A stretch of DNA of 64,000 bases from Saprospiraceae bacterium (GTDB lineage Bacteria; Bacteroidota; Bacteroidia; Chitinophagales; Saprospiraceae). The stretch lies in contig JADKCC010000002.1 in assembly GCA_016714785.1 (NCBI GenBank), positions 248,001 through 312,000 of the forward strand. The letters are read 5' to 3'. A model generated the notes under the pieces. It saw nothing but the letters and a program-made list of their open reading frames with translations. It did no database searches and was not told where the DNA came from. Both the position numbers and the translations under genes were made by a program. Positions 17,903 to 26,908 of this stretch are shown one piece after another; positions within the stretch are counted from its first letter, which is position 1, and every line of letters begins with the position of its first letter.

Positions 17903-17910
17903 TAATTTTG
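17903..17910 (+). promoter_or_regulatory. Possible -7 promoter box of the subtilase gene
   Basis: TAATTTTG fits TAnnTTTG and ends 17 bases before the ATG at 17928, so the transcript leader would be only about 10 bases. The -33 region (TTTTTAAAC) is weak. Confidence 0.35.
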
Positions 17911-17927
17911 AGCAAAATTATTTATAA

Positions 17928-20828
17928 ATGGATCGTTTTTTATTTGTCTTCCTACAGTCTTGCTTTGTCATTACTTTGTATTCTCAAAGTATTAATAATG
18001 CCAATATAAACACAATAAATGGACAATATATAATCCATGTCGAAACATCTACAGATGTACCTGCCTTGTTCAAAAAATGGAATGCAAACATTCGAAATAG
18101 TCAATCATATCCTATATTAAGTCAAATCATGGATGAGCCACTTAACCTTTGGCTGGTAACATACCCTGAAAATTCATCAAATGAAAGCTTTGTAGCCTTA
18201 AACTCGCAAAGAGAAATCAAAAGTGTTGTCAAAAACAAAAACATTATACAAAGATTGATCCCCAATGATCCTTTATTGACCAATCAATGGCAATACCAAA
18301 ACACCGAAGCTAATACATTTGGAAATGATATGGATATGCTTCGGGCTTGGGATATAACTACAGGAGGTATCACGCCTTCTGGAGATACGATCGTAATATG
18401 TGTTATAGATGATGGTGTCAATGCAAATCATGAAGATCTAGTAGGCAACATCTGGTACAACCATAACGAAACACCTAACAATGGCATAGATGATGATCAA
18501 AATGGATATGTAGATGACTATAAAGGTTGGAATGTGAAAAGTCAAAATGACGATGTCTTTACCGGAGGTGGGCATGGTACACCAGTAGTAGGGATAGTGG
18601 GAGCTAAAGGAAATAATGGTATAGGAGTCACTGGTGTAAACTGGAACATTAAAATAATGATGGTTAATTATGGCTCATCCACAGAAGCAAATGCACTTAG
18701 CGCTTATGCTTATGCTTATAAAATGAGAAAACAATATAATGAGTCTAATGGAGCAAAAGGAGCTTATATTGTAGCAACAAATGCCTCTTGGGGCATTGAC
18801 AAAACCAAAGCAGAAGAGGCGCCACTATGGTGTGCTTTGTATGATTCCTTAGGTCAAGTAGGAATCTTAAACTGTGGAGCTACTGCCAATAGCAATGTAG
18901 ATGTAGATATTGAAGGTGATTTACCTACCTCTTGCGAAAGTGAGTACCTTATTTCCGTAACTAATTTAAATAAAAACGATGTAAAAATAGGATCTGCAGG
19001 TTATGGAAGAAAATCTATTGATATTGGAGCTTATGGCCAAAGTGCATATACACTTACACGAACAGCTTATGGCACATTTGGTGGTACATCTGGTGCTACT
19101 CCTCATGTAACAGGTATGATTGGATTATTATATTCTATCAATTGTAGGATTTTTGACTCATTGTCACATATTAATCCAGCAGCTTCTGCCCTAATAGCCA
19201 AAGATATGCTTTTAAGCGGAGCTTTAAAATTGCCTTCATTAAAAGGGATAACAACCACAGGTGGAAAACTAAATGCATTCAGGGCAGCATCCAATCTACT
19301 TACTCTATGTGAAGACTGCTCGCCACCTTCTGGTATTGTGTTGAAAGCTAATGATGAGTCACTGATTGTTTCTTGGCATGCAGGAACTGAGCATCTTATT
19401 GACTTAAGATATAGAAAATTTGACGATTTGAATTGGACACTTATTAATAATTTTAGTAATGGAGATACTATTCCTAACCTAACGCATTGCACTGAGTATG
19501 AAATCCAAGTTGGGAGTACATGTGGATATTTGAATGATCAGTTTACATATAGTAAGTTTTTTGAAACAAGTGGATGTTGCACCAAACCAGATATACAATC
19601 ATTAGATGGTACAGAATCTACAGTACAAATAAACTGGACATCTACATTACCAGCGTTTTATTACTTACAGTATAAAGAAGGTCAAAGTGAATGGCAAGAT
19701 ACATTTATTCAAGGCAATAGTTTTAAATTATCCGATTTGGCAAGCTGTACTGCATACCAATTTAGGGTCAAATCTGAATGTGTTACTTATGGTGATGTTT
19801 CAGATTATACTAATGTCTATAATATAAGTACTGCTTGTGGTAATTGCACTGAGATAGATTATTGTACTTTTGGTAGTAAGGATGTGTCGGACGAATGGAT
19901 AGAATCCTTTACTTTGGCTGGAGAGACATTTGAGTCTGGACCATCAGAACGAGGGTACAAGGACTTTGCAGGATTGACCAATTTTGAGCTACAAGCTGGA
20001 AGCACAAATATTTTTAAGATTTTGGCAGGATATGGCTCATCATCTTTTAAAGACTTTTATAAAATTTTGATAGATTTGAATCAAGATGGGATATGGTCTG
20101 AAAATGAATTGATTTTTGATACTCCTGAAGGTGAACGTGATTCAGTTATAGGGGAGATTTCCATACCATTAGATGCTATGGAAGGTTATACCAAAATGAG
20201 AGTCATAATATCTTATGAGCAGTTTAGCAATGGATGCGATGACATAGTATTTGAATATGGTGAGGTGGAAGACTATTGTGTATATATTGTATCTGAATCT
20301 TGCTCCAATGATGCCAAGACACAAGTTAAAACTATTCAAAACAATAGTCTTACTTTCAAAATATCATACAATGATGATAGAAAAGAAGACATAAAGCTTT
20401 CACTTAGACCTTATGGCTCTAATGAATGGAAAAGTATTATAGGGAGAGATTCGATAGTCTTTAATGGTCTAGAAAAATGTACACTACATGAGTATCAATT
20501 TTATGGTTATTGTGGCAATCTAGTATCTCCACCATCTGCAATTGATACCATAAGTACTTCCTGTTTAAATAGTGTTTTTGATATTAATAATTTTTTCACA
20601 ATTTCACCAAACCCTACAAGCGGTGCTTTGAACATTACTTCATCTGTAAAGCAATTGAATAATGTGACAATGGTGGTAAAAGACGCAGCAGGTAGAAAGA
20701 TATTTAGTAAAGAGTTTTCTGGATCAACGCTAAACTTCGATATAACTGATTTAATATCAGGATTTTATATATTAGAGCTCCATGAAAATACAGGACAAAA
20801 ATTTAGTATAAAAATTATAAAAATTTAA
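17928..20828 (+). CDS. T9SS-exported subtilisin-family protease with FnIII-like and GEVED domains
   Basis: 966 residues, signal peptide LFVFLQSCFVITLYSQ. The S8 peptidase triad is complete: D161 in VIDDGVN, H216 in GGGHGTP, S388 in GGTSGATPH. A propeptide-like segment precedes it. After residue 460, three fibronectin-type-III-like modules follow, each with paired Cys (SPPSGIVLKANDESLIVSW; CTEYEIQVGSTCG; CTAYQFRVKSECV). A GEVED domain then runs around 640-790, with DLNQDGIWSENELIF and GEVEDYCVYI. The C-terminus FTISPNPTSGALNITSS and closing IKIIKI is a type A T9SS sorting domain. It is therefore secreted across the outer membrane and likely surface-attached, degrading extracellular protein. 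Confidence 0.92.
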   Translation: MDRFLFVFLQSCFVITLYSQSINNANINTINGQYIIHVETSTDVPALFKKWNANIRNSQSYPILSQIMDEPLNLWLVTYPENSSNESFVALNSQREIKSVVKNKNIIQRLIPNDPLLTNQWQYQNTEANTFGNDMDMLRAWDITTGGITPSGDTIVICVIDDGVNANHEDLVGNIWYNHNETPNNGIDDDQNGYVDDYKGWNVKSQNDDVFTGGGHGTPVVGIVGAKGNNGIGVTGVNWNIKIMMVNYGSSTEANALSAYAYAYKMRKQYNESNGAKGAYIVATNASWGIDKTKAEEAPLWCALYDSLGQVGILNCGATANSNVDVDIEGDLPTSCESEYLISVTNLNKNDVKIGSAGYGRKSIDIGAYGQSAYTLTRTAYGTFGGTSGATPHVTGMIGLLYSINCRIFDSLSHINPAASALIAKDMLLSGALKLPSLKGITTTGGKLNAFRAASNLLTLCEDCSPPSGIVLKANDESLIVSWHAGTEHLIDLRYRKFDDLNWTLINNFSNGDTIPNLTHCTEYEIQVGSTCGYLNDQFTYSKFFETSGCCTKPDIQSLDGTESTVQINWTSTLPAFYYLQYKEGQSEWQDTFIQGNSFKLSDLASCTAYQFRVKSECVTYGDVSDYTNVYNISTACGNCTEIDYCTFGSKDVSDEWIESFTLAGETFESGPSERGYKDFAGLTNFELQAGSTNIFKILAGYGSSSFKDFYKILIDLNQDGIWSENELIFDTPEGERDSVIGEISIPLDAMEGYTKMRVIISYEQFSNGCDDIVFEYGEVEDYCVYIVSESCSNDAKTQVKTIQNNSLTFKISYNDDRKEDIKLSLRPYGSNEWKSIIGRDSIVFNGLEKCTLHEYQFYGYCGNLVSPPSAIDTISTSCLNSVFDINNFFTISPNPTSGALNITSSVKQLNNVTMVVKDAAGRKIFSKEFSGSTLNFDITDLISGFYILELHENTGQKFSIKIIKI

Positions 20829-21102
20829 ATAAATCCCAAATTTTCGATCTACTTAACAATAATTGTAAGTCCAAGAATAAACTTGGAGCATCATATCATT
20901 TATAAAGTAATAGTAAAGCAAATCAATGTTTATTCCCTTTATGGTCATTATCAAGAAGAAGTATGGCTTAAATTATTTTTTATTTTTTAGGTAAGTCATA
21001 AGTCTTAATTTATTAATACATTTGCAAAATTTGAATTAATTGACTTTTCAATATTTAAAACATTGAAATGGTTTAAAGAAAAAAGTGGTCAAAAAAAGAT
21101 TT
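20829..21102. other. Intergenic region upstream of pgi/pmi gene
   Basis: About 270 AT-rich bases between two rightward genes. A TACATTTG box at 21017-21024 fits the Bacteroidota -7 consensus and could drive the isomerase gene. I see no terminator with a convincing stem and nothing else of note. Confidence 0.4.
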
Positions 21103-22098
21103 ATGATGTACCAATTAATAAAAAAATTTCCAGAACAATTAAAAGAAGCAATAGGAATAGGAGAGTTGGCTTCTATAGGTCCACATCATTTCCAAATTCA
21201 CAATATCATTGTAGCAGGTATGGGTGGATCGGGTATCGGTGGAGCATTAGTGGCTGATATGATAGCCGACGATTGTCGATGTCCTTTTATTGTTATTAAT
21301 TCATATAAATTACCTGCGTATGTTAATAAACATACTTTGGTTATTGTGTCATCTTATTCAGGAAATACGGAGGAAACTATATCAGCCTTGGAAGATGCAC
21401 TAAAAAAAGATTCGAAAATAGTTTGTATAACATCTGGTGGTAAAATCAGAGATATGGCGCTCCAAAATGGGTTGGACATTATAGCGTTACCGTCAGGCTT
21501 ACCATCGCCACGCACTTGTGTAGGGTATTCTATGGTCCAGCAGTTATATATATTATTTTCACTTGGTTTAATATTAAAAAGTACTATTGATTCTGTCAAA
21601 ATAGCCTCGGATTTATTAAGTTTTGAGCAAGATGACATCATGGTTAAAGCCGAAAAATTGGCGCCTTTGCTTATCAACAAAATGCCAGTCATTTACACTA
21701 CAGATCGTGCAGAGTCAGTAGCTATAAGATGGAGACAACAACTCAATGAAAATGCAAAAATCTTATGCTGGCATCATGTGATACCAGAGATGAATCATAA
21801 TGAGTTAGTCGGTTGGAGAGCCAGACAAGAAAATATTTCTGTTTTATTTTTGAGATATAAAGATGAGATACGTAAAAATCAATTACGAACAGATCTAACC
21901 AAACAAATAATATCGCCTCTGGCAAATAATGTAATAGAGATATACGCCAAAGGACAAACTTTACCTGAAAAAATGCTTTATTTGTTACACTTAGGAGATT
22001 GGTTAAGTTGGTATCTTGCTCAAAATACTAACATTGACGCATCAGAAGTTCAAATGATTGATTTTCTTAAAGCTGAGCTTGATAATTTAAGTATTTAG
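21103..22098 (+). CDS. Bifunctional phosphoglucose/phosphomannose isomerase
   Basis: About 331 residues. Two SIS domains: the first has NIIVAGMGGSGIGG and VIVSSYSGNTEET, binding the sugar phosphate; the second ends with an EMNHNELVGW motif, the signature of the archaeal/bacterial PGI-PMI family, with the catalytic Glu and His region. It interconverts glucose-6-P, mannose-6-P and fructose-6-P. The frame opens with a GTG at 21085, but ATGs at 21103 and 21106 give MMYQLIKKFPEQL, the common start of the family, so I begin there. The gene is alone and convergent with bcp. Confidence 0.9.
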   Translation: MMYQLIKKFPEQLKEAIGIGELASIGPHHFQIHNIIVAGMGGSGIGGALVADMIADDCRCPFIVINSYKLPAYVNKHTLVIVSSYSGNTEETISALEDALKKDSKIVCITSGGKIRDMALQNGLDIIALPSGLPSPRTCVGYSMVQQLYILFSLGLILKSTIDSVKIASDLLSFEQDDIMVKAEKLAPLLINKMPVIYTTDRAESVAIRWRQQLNENAKILCWHHVIPEMNHNELVGWRARQENISVLFLRYKDEIRKNQLRTDLTKQIISPLANNVIEIYAKGQTLPEKMLYLLHLGDWLSWYLAQNTNIDASEVQMIDFLKAELDNLSI

Positions 22099-22153
22099 AA
22101 CCAATCAGAGTTGAAGAGATTGAAATTTTTGGTAAAAGCTCTTTTTAGAATAT

Positions 22154-22630
22154 TCAAATTCCCAAAGCACTTTTTAACTGGTTTGCGTGATCACCTGACA
22201 CGACATTGTCGATAATGTGTGTGATAATACCAAATTCATCTATGACAATTGTCGTCCTATAGACACCAGTCACATGTTTTCCCATAAATACTTTCGGTCC
22301 GTAGTACCCAAAAGCATTCATGACGGTTATTTCTGTATCTGCTATTAAAGAGTAAGGCAAATCATATTTATCGATAAATTTTTTATGCTTTTTTTCAGTA
22401 TCTTTGCTTACACCATAGATTTTATACCCTTTGGATGAAAATATTTTGTAGTTGTCTCTTAAATTGCAGGCTTCTTTGGTACAAGTAGGTGTATCGTCTT
22501 GACCATAGAAGAACAAAATAGTCTTGTAGCCTAATATATTTTCTGATGTAATAGGCTCACCATTTTCGTTGACGGACTTAAAAGATGGAATCTTATCACC
22601 AACCACAAAATTACCTTTTTTACTATCCAT
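22154..22630 (-). CDS. bcp: Thioredoxin-dependent peroxiredoxin, Bcp/PrxQ type
   Basis: 158 residues of the AhpC/TSA superfamily. The active-site segment is DDTPTCTKEACNLRD with peroxidatic Cys50 and resolving Cys55, the five-residue spacing typical of Bcp/PrxQ. Note T-P-T-C in the catalytic loop and Arg in VYRTTIVID about residue 125. It reduces hydrogen peroxide and organic hydroperoxides with thioredoxin in the cytoplasm. No signal peptide. It lies upstream (in the leftward sense, downstream) of recA, separated by a terminator at 22700-22724, so it is probably a separate transcript. Confidence 0.92.
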   Translation of the reverse strand: MDSKKGNFVVGDKIPSFKSVNENGEPITSENILGYKTILFFYGQDDTPTCTKEACNLRDNYKIFSSKGYKIYGVSKDTEKKHKKFIDKYDLPYSLIADTEITVMNAFGYYGPKVFMGKHVTGVYRTTIVIDEFGIITHIIDNVVSGDHANQLKSALGI

Positions 22631-22699
22631 GATATATTGTTAAATTTACCGAGAAACAAGCTAATGAGTAGAAGGTTTCTAATTTTGTAAAATAAAAAA

Positions 22700-22724
22700 G
22701 CCATTGAATTTTTTGTACAATGGC
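22700..22724 (-). terminator. Intrinsic terminator of recA
   Basis: Seven-base perfect arms GCCATTG and CAATGGC enclose an 11-base loop; read leftward the stem is followed by a run of six T. It lies just after the recA stop codon. Confidence 0.8.
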
Positions 22725-22747
22725 CTTTTAATATCTATTGCGAAAGA

Positions 22748-23788
22748 TTACTCTTCATCTGCTTCTACCTCACTTGGCGTTACTTCACCAGGTTGGTATT
22801 TTTCGGTTATTTTCTTTTCTATTTCTAATGCAACTTCTGGATTATCTGCCAGAAATTGTTTTGCACCTTCTCTACCTTGAGCGATTTTAGTACCTTCATA
22901 GCTGAACCATGATCCACTTTTTCCTATTACATTGGTTTCTACACCAAGATCTATGATTTCTCCAGTTTTAGATATTCCTTCGCCAAATACAATATCAAAA
23001 GTAGCTACTCTGAATGGAGGTGCCAATTTGTTTTTGACTACTTTAACTTTTACTGGATTACCTACCGTGTTACCATCCTTATCTTTGATGGCAGTACCTG
23101 ATTTACGGATATCCAATCGTATGGATGCATAAAATTTAAGAGCATTACCTCCAGTGGTTGTTTCGGGATTTCCGAACATGACACCAATTTTTTCTCTAAG
23201 CTGATTGATGAAAATACAACAACAACCTGTACGCCCAATTGTAGCTGTCAGTTTACGAAGGGCTTGTGACATCAATCTCGCCTGGAGGCCCATTTTGGAG
23301 TCTCCCATTTCACCTTCTATTTCACTGCGTGGCACAAGCGCAGCTACTGAATCAATAACAATAATATCAATAGCACCAGATCTAATCAAGTTTTCAGTAA
23401 TTTCAAGAGCTTGTTCTCCATTATCAGGTTGAGATATCAATAATTCTTCTGTATTTACACCAAGGCTTTCAGCATAAAATCTATCAAAAGCGTGTTCAGC
23501 ATCTATGATGGCAGCGATACCACCTTGTTTTTGACACTCTGCAATAGCGTGAATGGCTAATGTTGTCTTACCAGATGATTCTGGGCCATAGATCTCCACG
23601 ATTCTACCTTTGGGCAAACCATTGATACCTAATGCTATATCTAGCCCTAATGAACCAGTAGAAATAGTTTCTACATGGACCACTTGTTTATCGCCCAATT
23701 TCATTATAGTACCCTTGCCATAAGTCTTATCAAGCTTATCCATTGTAAGGGCCAATGCTTTTAGTTTTTCTTCTCTTTCTTTTGACAT
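22748..23788 (-). CDS. recA: Recombinase RecA
   Basis: 346 residues, standard length. The Walker A loop GPESSGKTT is at about 68-75, with IIDAEHAFD, then VIDSVAALVPRSEIEGEMGD (Walker B and L1) and INQLREKIGVMFGNPETTTGG (L2) following. The acidic tail EVTPSEVEADEE is at the C-terminus. RecA forms filaments on single-stranded DNA, performs strand exchange and triggers LexA autocleavage. A TATCTTTG box at 23833-23840 could be its promoter. No LexA-box-like element was sought convincingly in the short 5' region. Confidence 0.97.
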   Translation of the reverse strand: MSKEREEKLKALALTMDKLDKTYGKGTIMKLGDKQVVHVETISTGSLGLDIALGINGLPKGRIVEIYGPESSGKTTLAIHAIAECQKQGGIAAIIDAEHAFDRFYAESLGVNTEELLISQPDNGEQALEITENLIRSGAIDIIVIDSVAALVPRSEIEGEMGDSKMGLQARLMSQALRKLTATIGRTGCCCIFINQLREKIGVMFGNPETTTGGNALKFYASIRLDIRKSGTAIKDKDGNTVGNPVKVKVVKNKLAPPFRVATFDIVFGEGISKTGEIIDLGVETNVIGKSGSWFSYEGTKIAQGREGAKQFLADNPEVALEIEKKITEKYQPGEVTPSEVEADEE

Positions 23789-23832
23789 GTTTGTAATTAA
23801 ATATTAAATGAATGAAAGTGATTTAGGAATAG

Positions 23833-23840
23833 CAAAGATA
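23833..23840 (-). promoter_or_regulatory. Possible -7 promoter box of recA
   Basis: The minus strand reads TATCTTTG, an exact fit to TAnnTTTG, 45 bases upstream of the recA ATG. The nearest TTTG upstream is about 25 bases away, longer than the usual 19. Confidence 0.42.
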
Positions 23841-23930
23841 TGAAATTTTATATATAATAATATTTCAAATTTACTTATCATCAAATTTATAACAATTTTT
23901 GTACTTTAGCCACTTCAAAATCAAAAAGTA

Positions 23931-25586
23931 ATGGAGCAAAGACCTTGGTTAAAAAATTATCCTCCTGGTATTCCAGCAAACATCGATCATACTAAATACG
24001 AAACGTTAGTTGATTTTTTACTAGATTGTTTTCAAAAATACGCCAAACTTAATGCTTTTGAGTGCATGGGAAAGGTCTTAACTTATGGTGATATTGATAG
24101 GCTTTCTACTCAGTTTGGTGCCTATCTTCACTCACGTGGATTACAGCCAGGTGACAAAATAGCATTGATGATGCCTAATATGCTGCAATATCCCATTGCT
24201 GTTTTTGGTGCTTTGAAAGCAGGACTCATCATTGTCAATACCAATCCACTATATACACCTAGAGAAATGCTATTTCAGTTTGATGATAGTGGCGTAAAGG
24301 GTATCGTTATTTTGGAAAACTTTGCAGCAAATCTTGAATCAGTGTTGTCCAAAACAAAGATTGATACAGTTATTATTAGCAGTATTGGTGAGATGTTAGG
24401 AAGCGTAAAGGGTAGTATAGTAAATTTTGTGGTAAGAAGTATTAAAAGAATGGTACCAAATTACGCCATTGCAAATACAGTAACCTTTAGTCATGCTCTA
24501 ATTGAAGGAAAAAATTTTAAAATAAAAGACTTTCTAAATTGTGCAGATAATGTAATCGTACACCAATATACAGGAGGAACTACAGGTGTTTCTAAAGGTG
24601 CAATGCTGACTAATGCCAATCTAGTGGCCAATATGCTACAGATTCGCACATGGATGCAAAATTATTTAGTTGAGGGTAAAGAAATTACACTATCTCCGTT
24701 GCCGATGTATCATATTTTTGCATTTACAGTCAATTGTCTAGCTATGTTAAGTTATGGAGCACATACGGTTTTAGTAACAAATGCAAGAGATCTTGGATCT
24801 ATAGTCAAAGAGTTCAAACGAAACAAAATCAGTTTGATGACAGGGTTGAATACACTTTTTAATGCACTACTAAATAATGCAGATTTCAAAACGGTAGATT
24901 TTTCAACTTTAAAAATAACCGTAGGCGGCGGAATGGCTATCCAAAAAATAGTGGCTGACCGTTGGAAAGATGTTACTGGATGTCCTCTTACAGAAGGTTA
25001 TGGTATGACGGAGTCGTCGCCGCTAATCAGTGTAAACCCGTTAGATGCTTCTGGGAGAGAAGGTAGCATAGGTCTTCCTGTATCATCTACTGACATAAGG
25101 ATAATTAAGGATGATGGTAATGTTGCTGGAATTAACGAAATTGGCGAAATACAATGTAAAGGGCCACAAGTCATGAAGGGATATTACAATCAACCAAGTG
25201 AAACTGAAAAAACCATCATTGATAATGGTTGGTTATGTACAGGGGATATTGGGAGAATGGATGAAGACGGATATATGTACATAGTAGATCGAAAGAAAGA
25301 TATGATTTTAGTTAGTGGGTTTAATGTATTTCCTAATGAAATAGAAAATGTGGCAGTTATGCATCCCAAGGTGTTGGAAGCTGCTGTGGTAGGTATTTCT
25401 GACGAAAAATCTGGAGAAGTAGTTAAAATTTTTGTAGTTAAAAAAGATAAGAGCCTTACCAAAGAAGAGTTAATAGCTCACTGTAAGGAAAATCTAACGG
25501 GTTATAAAGTACCCAAACAAATAGAATTTAGAGATGAATTACCCAAGACAAATGTGGGTAAAATATTAAGAAGAGCACTAAAATAA
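23931..25586 (+). CDS. fadD: Long-chain fatty acid-CoA ligase (AMP-binding enzyme)
   Basis: 551 residues, ANL adenylating enzyme. The phosphate-binding loop is YTGGTTGVSKGA (around residue 215), with GYGMTESSP binding adenine and TGDIGRMDEDGYMYIVDRKKD the hinge before the mobile C-terminal domain. The catalytic Lys is near the end, in LPKTNVGKILRRAL. Overall arrangement, including the N-terminal RPWLKNYPPGIP start, resembles FadD. It converts fatty acids to acyl-CoA for beta-oxidation or lipid synthesis at the cytoplasmic membrane. A methylase gene starts 4 bp later. Substrate chain length is not readable from the sequence. Confidence 0.88.
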   Translation: MEQRPWLKNYPPGIPANIDHTKYETLVDFLLDCFQKYAKLNAFECMGKVLTYGDIDRLSTQFGAYLHSRGLQPGDKIALMMPNMLQYPIAVFGALKAGLIIVNTNPLYTPREMLFQFDDSGVKGIVILENFAANLESVLSKTKIDTVIISSIGEMLGSVKGSIVNFVVRSIKRMVPNYAIANTVTFSHALIEGKNFKIKDFLNCADNVIVHQYTGGTTGVSKGAMLTNANLVANMLQIRTWMQNYLVEGKEITLSPLPMYHIFAFTVNCLAMLSYGAHTVLVTNARDLGSIVKEFKRNKISLMTGLNTLFNALLNNADFKTVDFSTLKITVGGGMAIQKIVADRWKDVTGCPLTEGYGMTESSPLISVNPLDASGREGSIGLPVSSTDIRIIKDDGNVAGINEIGEIQCKGPQVMKGYYNQPSETEKTIIDNGWLCTGDIGRMDEDGYMYIVDRKKDMILVSGFNVFPNEIENVAVMHPKVLEAAVVGISDEKSGEVVKIFVVKKDKSLTKEELIAHCKENLTGYKVPKQIEFRDELPKTNVGKILRRALK

Positions 25587-25590
25587 ACGT

Positions 25591-26292
25591 ATGATTTTAA
25601 AAGGTAGTATTTTATTATTTCCATGTCCGATATCAGAAGGCAAAACGGAGAGTTTGTCGATTGAGGCTATTCAATTGTTGCACAAGACTACTACTTTTGT
25701 AGTCGAACGTGCTAAAACTGCACGGCATTTTATCAAATCTATCCAACATCCAACACCTATTGCTCAATTACAAATATTAGAAATTTCAGATAATAAAAAA
25801 GAACTGGAAGATTTTTTACAAGTCATCCATCATGGGACTAACATCGGAGTGATCTCAGAAGCGGGATGCCCAGGTGTAGCTGATCCCGGAGCTGAAGTAG
25901 TAGCATGGGCTCATAAAGCCGGAATTAGGGTGATACCTTTTGTAGGTCCATCATCTATATTATTGGCATTAATGGCGAGTGGATTGAATGGTCAAAATTT
26001 CGCATTTAATGGATATCTATCCAATAAAAAGCCAGAACTGATCAATCATCTCAAAGCATTGGAAGTTAAAGTTCAAAAGTCTGGTCAAACCCAAATATTT
26101 ATGGAAACACCATATAGAAATGGGTTTATAATAGAAACTTGTTTACAGACATTAAATGATCAGACTAGATTAAGTATAGCCTGTGATATTAATACACCCA
26201 TGGAGGATATAAGACAAATGCGAATTGTGGAATGGAAAAAAGTTAAAATGGGAGAATACCATAAACGACCATGCATATATTTGATTGGGTAA
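25591..26292 (+). CDS. SAM-dependent tetrapyrrole-methylase-fold protein, RsmI-like
   Basis: 233 residues of the TP-methylase fold. SEAGCPGVADPGAEVV is the SxxGxPxxxDPG glycine loop, VIPFVGPSSILLALMASGL the second SAM-binding segment, and FMETPYRN a conserved C-terminal motif of 16S rRNA 2'-O-methyltransferase RsmI. It is shorter than RsmI (about 280) because the C-terminal tail is lacking, as in a related Bacteroidota clade. Likely substrate is 16S rRNA C1402 or another small molecule, so the function is not certain. It is 4 bp after fadD and presumably co-transcribed. Confidence 0.75.
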   Translation: MILKGSILLFPCPISEGKTESLSIEAIQLLHKTTTFVVERAKTARHFIKSIQHPTPIAQLQILEISDNKKELEDFLQVIHHGTNIGVISEAGCPGVADPGAEVVAWAHKAGIRVIPFVGPSSILLALMASGLNGQNFAFNGYLSNKKPELINHLKALEVKVQKSGQTQIFMETPYRNGFIIETCLQTLNDQTRLSIACDINTPMEDIRQMRIVEWKKVKMGEYHKRPCIYLIG

Positions 26293-26463
26293 GGCGTACA
26301 GAATGTCACATAAAATACAATTATGAAAAAAAATGGTTAGAAAAATAACTATTAGCTAATATTTTGCGTTATGTTTACAATCAGAATATTATTCTAATAT
26401 AATTTCCTTTTTCTTCGCTTTAGTTTTTTGATTATATTTTTTAACCTTTAAATATATAAAGCC

Positions 26464-26886
26464 ATGATGAATCAGGAAGTTCGCTCTATTATGACCAAAG
26501 ATCCAATAGTAGCACAATTACACCAAACCATAGATGAAGTATCAGAACTCATGATGGAGTCACGATTGCAACAACTGCCTGTAGTAGAAGACGGCAAGTT
26601 GAAAGGCATGGTGACTTCGTATGATTTATGGAAAGCAAGCCGAGCTGGCCACGGTACTGACATGTGTGTAAAAGATGTAATGACTACAAAAGTAGTCCGC
26701 ATTACCCCAAAAGATAAGGTTGGTACAGCAGCAGAGCTTTTTGCAGATAGAAGGTTCAAAACTTTGCCCGTTGTAAATTTGGAGAATGATCTTAAAGGTG
26801 TTGTTACAGCTTTTGATGTAATCAGATGTGCCTTTAATGAGGAATATCCAAGACCAATCCTATACCAAGAAGTTTTTGAGCATTAA
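26464..26886 (+). CDS. Tandem CBS-domain protein
   Basis: 140 residues containing two CBS motifs: VRSIMTKDPIVAQLHQTIDE with LPVVEDGKLKGMVTSYDLW, and VKDVMTTKVVRITPKDKVG with LPVVNLENDLKGVVTAFDVI. CBS pairs bind adenosyl nucleotides and usually regulate partner proteins; as a stand-alone it probably senses energy state. The last His codon and the stop codon fall on the first four bases of the left 26-bp inverted repeat of the IS110-like element, so the original 3' end may have been changed. The CBS pair itself is complete. Confidence 0.8.
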   Translation: MMNQEVRSIMTKDPIVAQLHQTIDEVSELMMESRLQQLPVVEDGKLKGMVTSYDLWKASRAGHGTDMCVKDVMTTKVVRITPKDKVGTAAELFADRRFKTLPVVNLENDLKGVVTAFDVIRCAFNEEYPRPILYQEVFEH

Positions 26887-26908
26887 TTCTCATCTAAAAC
26901 GAATTATT
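26883..26908 (+). repeat. 26-bp inverted repeat, left copy
   Basis: Begins TTAATTCTCATCTAAAACG and is the exact reverse complement of the copy at 28133-28158. It contains the stop codon of the CBS gene and abuts the first recognisable transposase codons. Confidence 0.9.
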
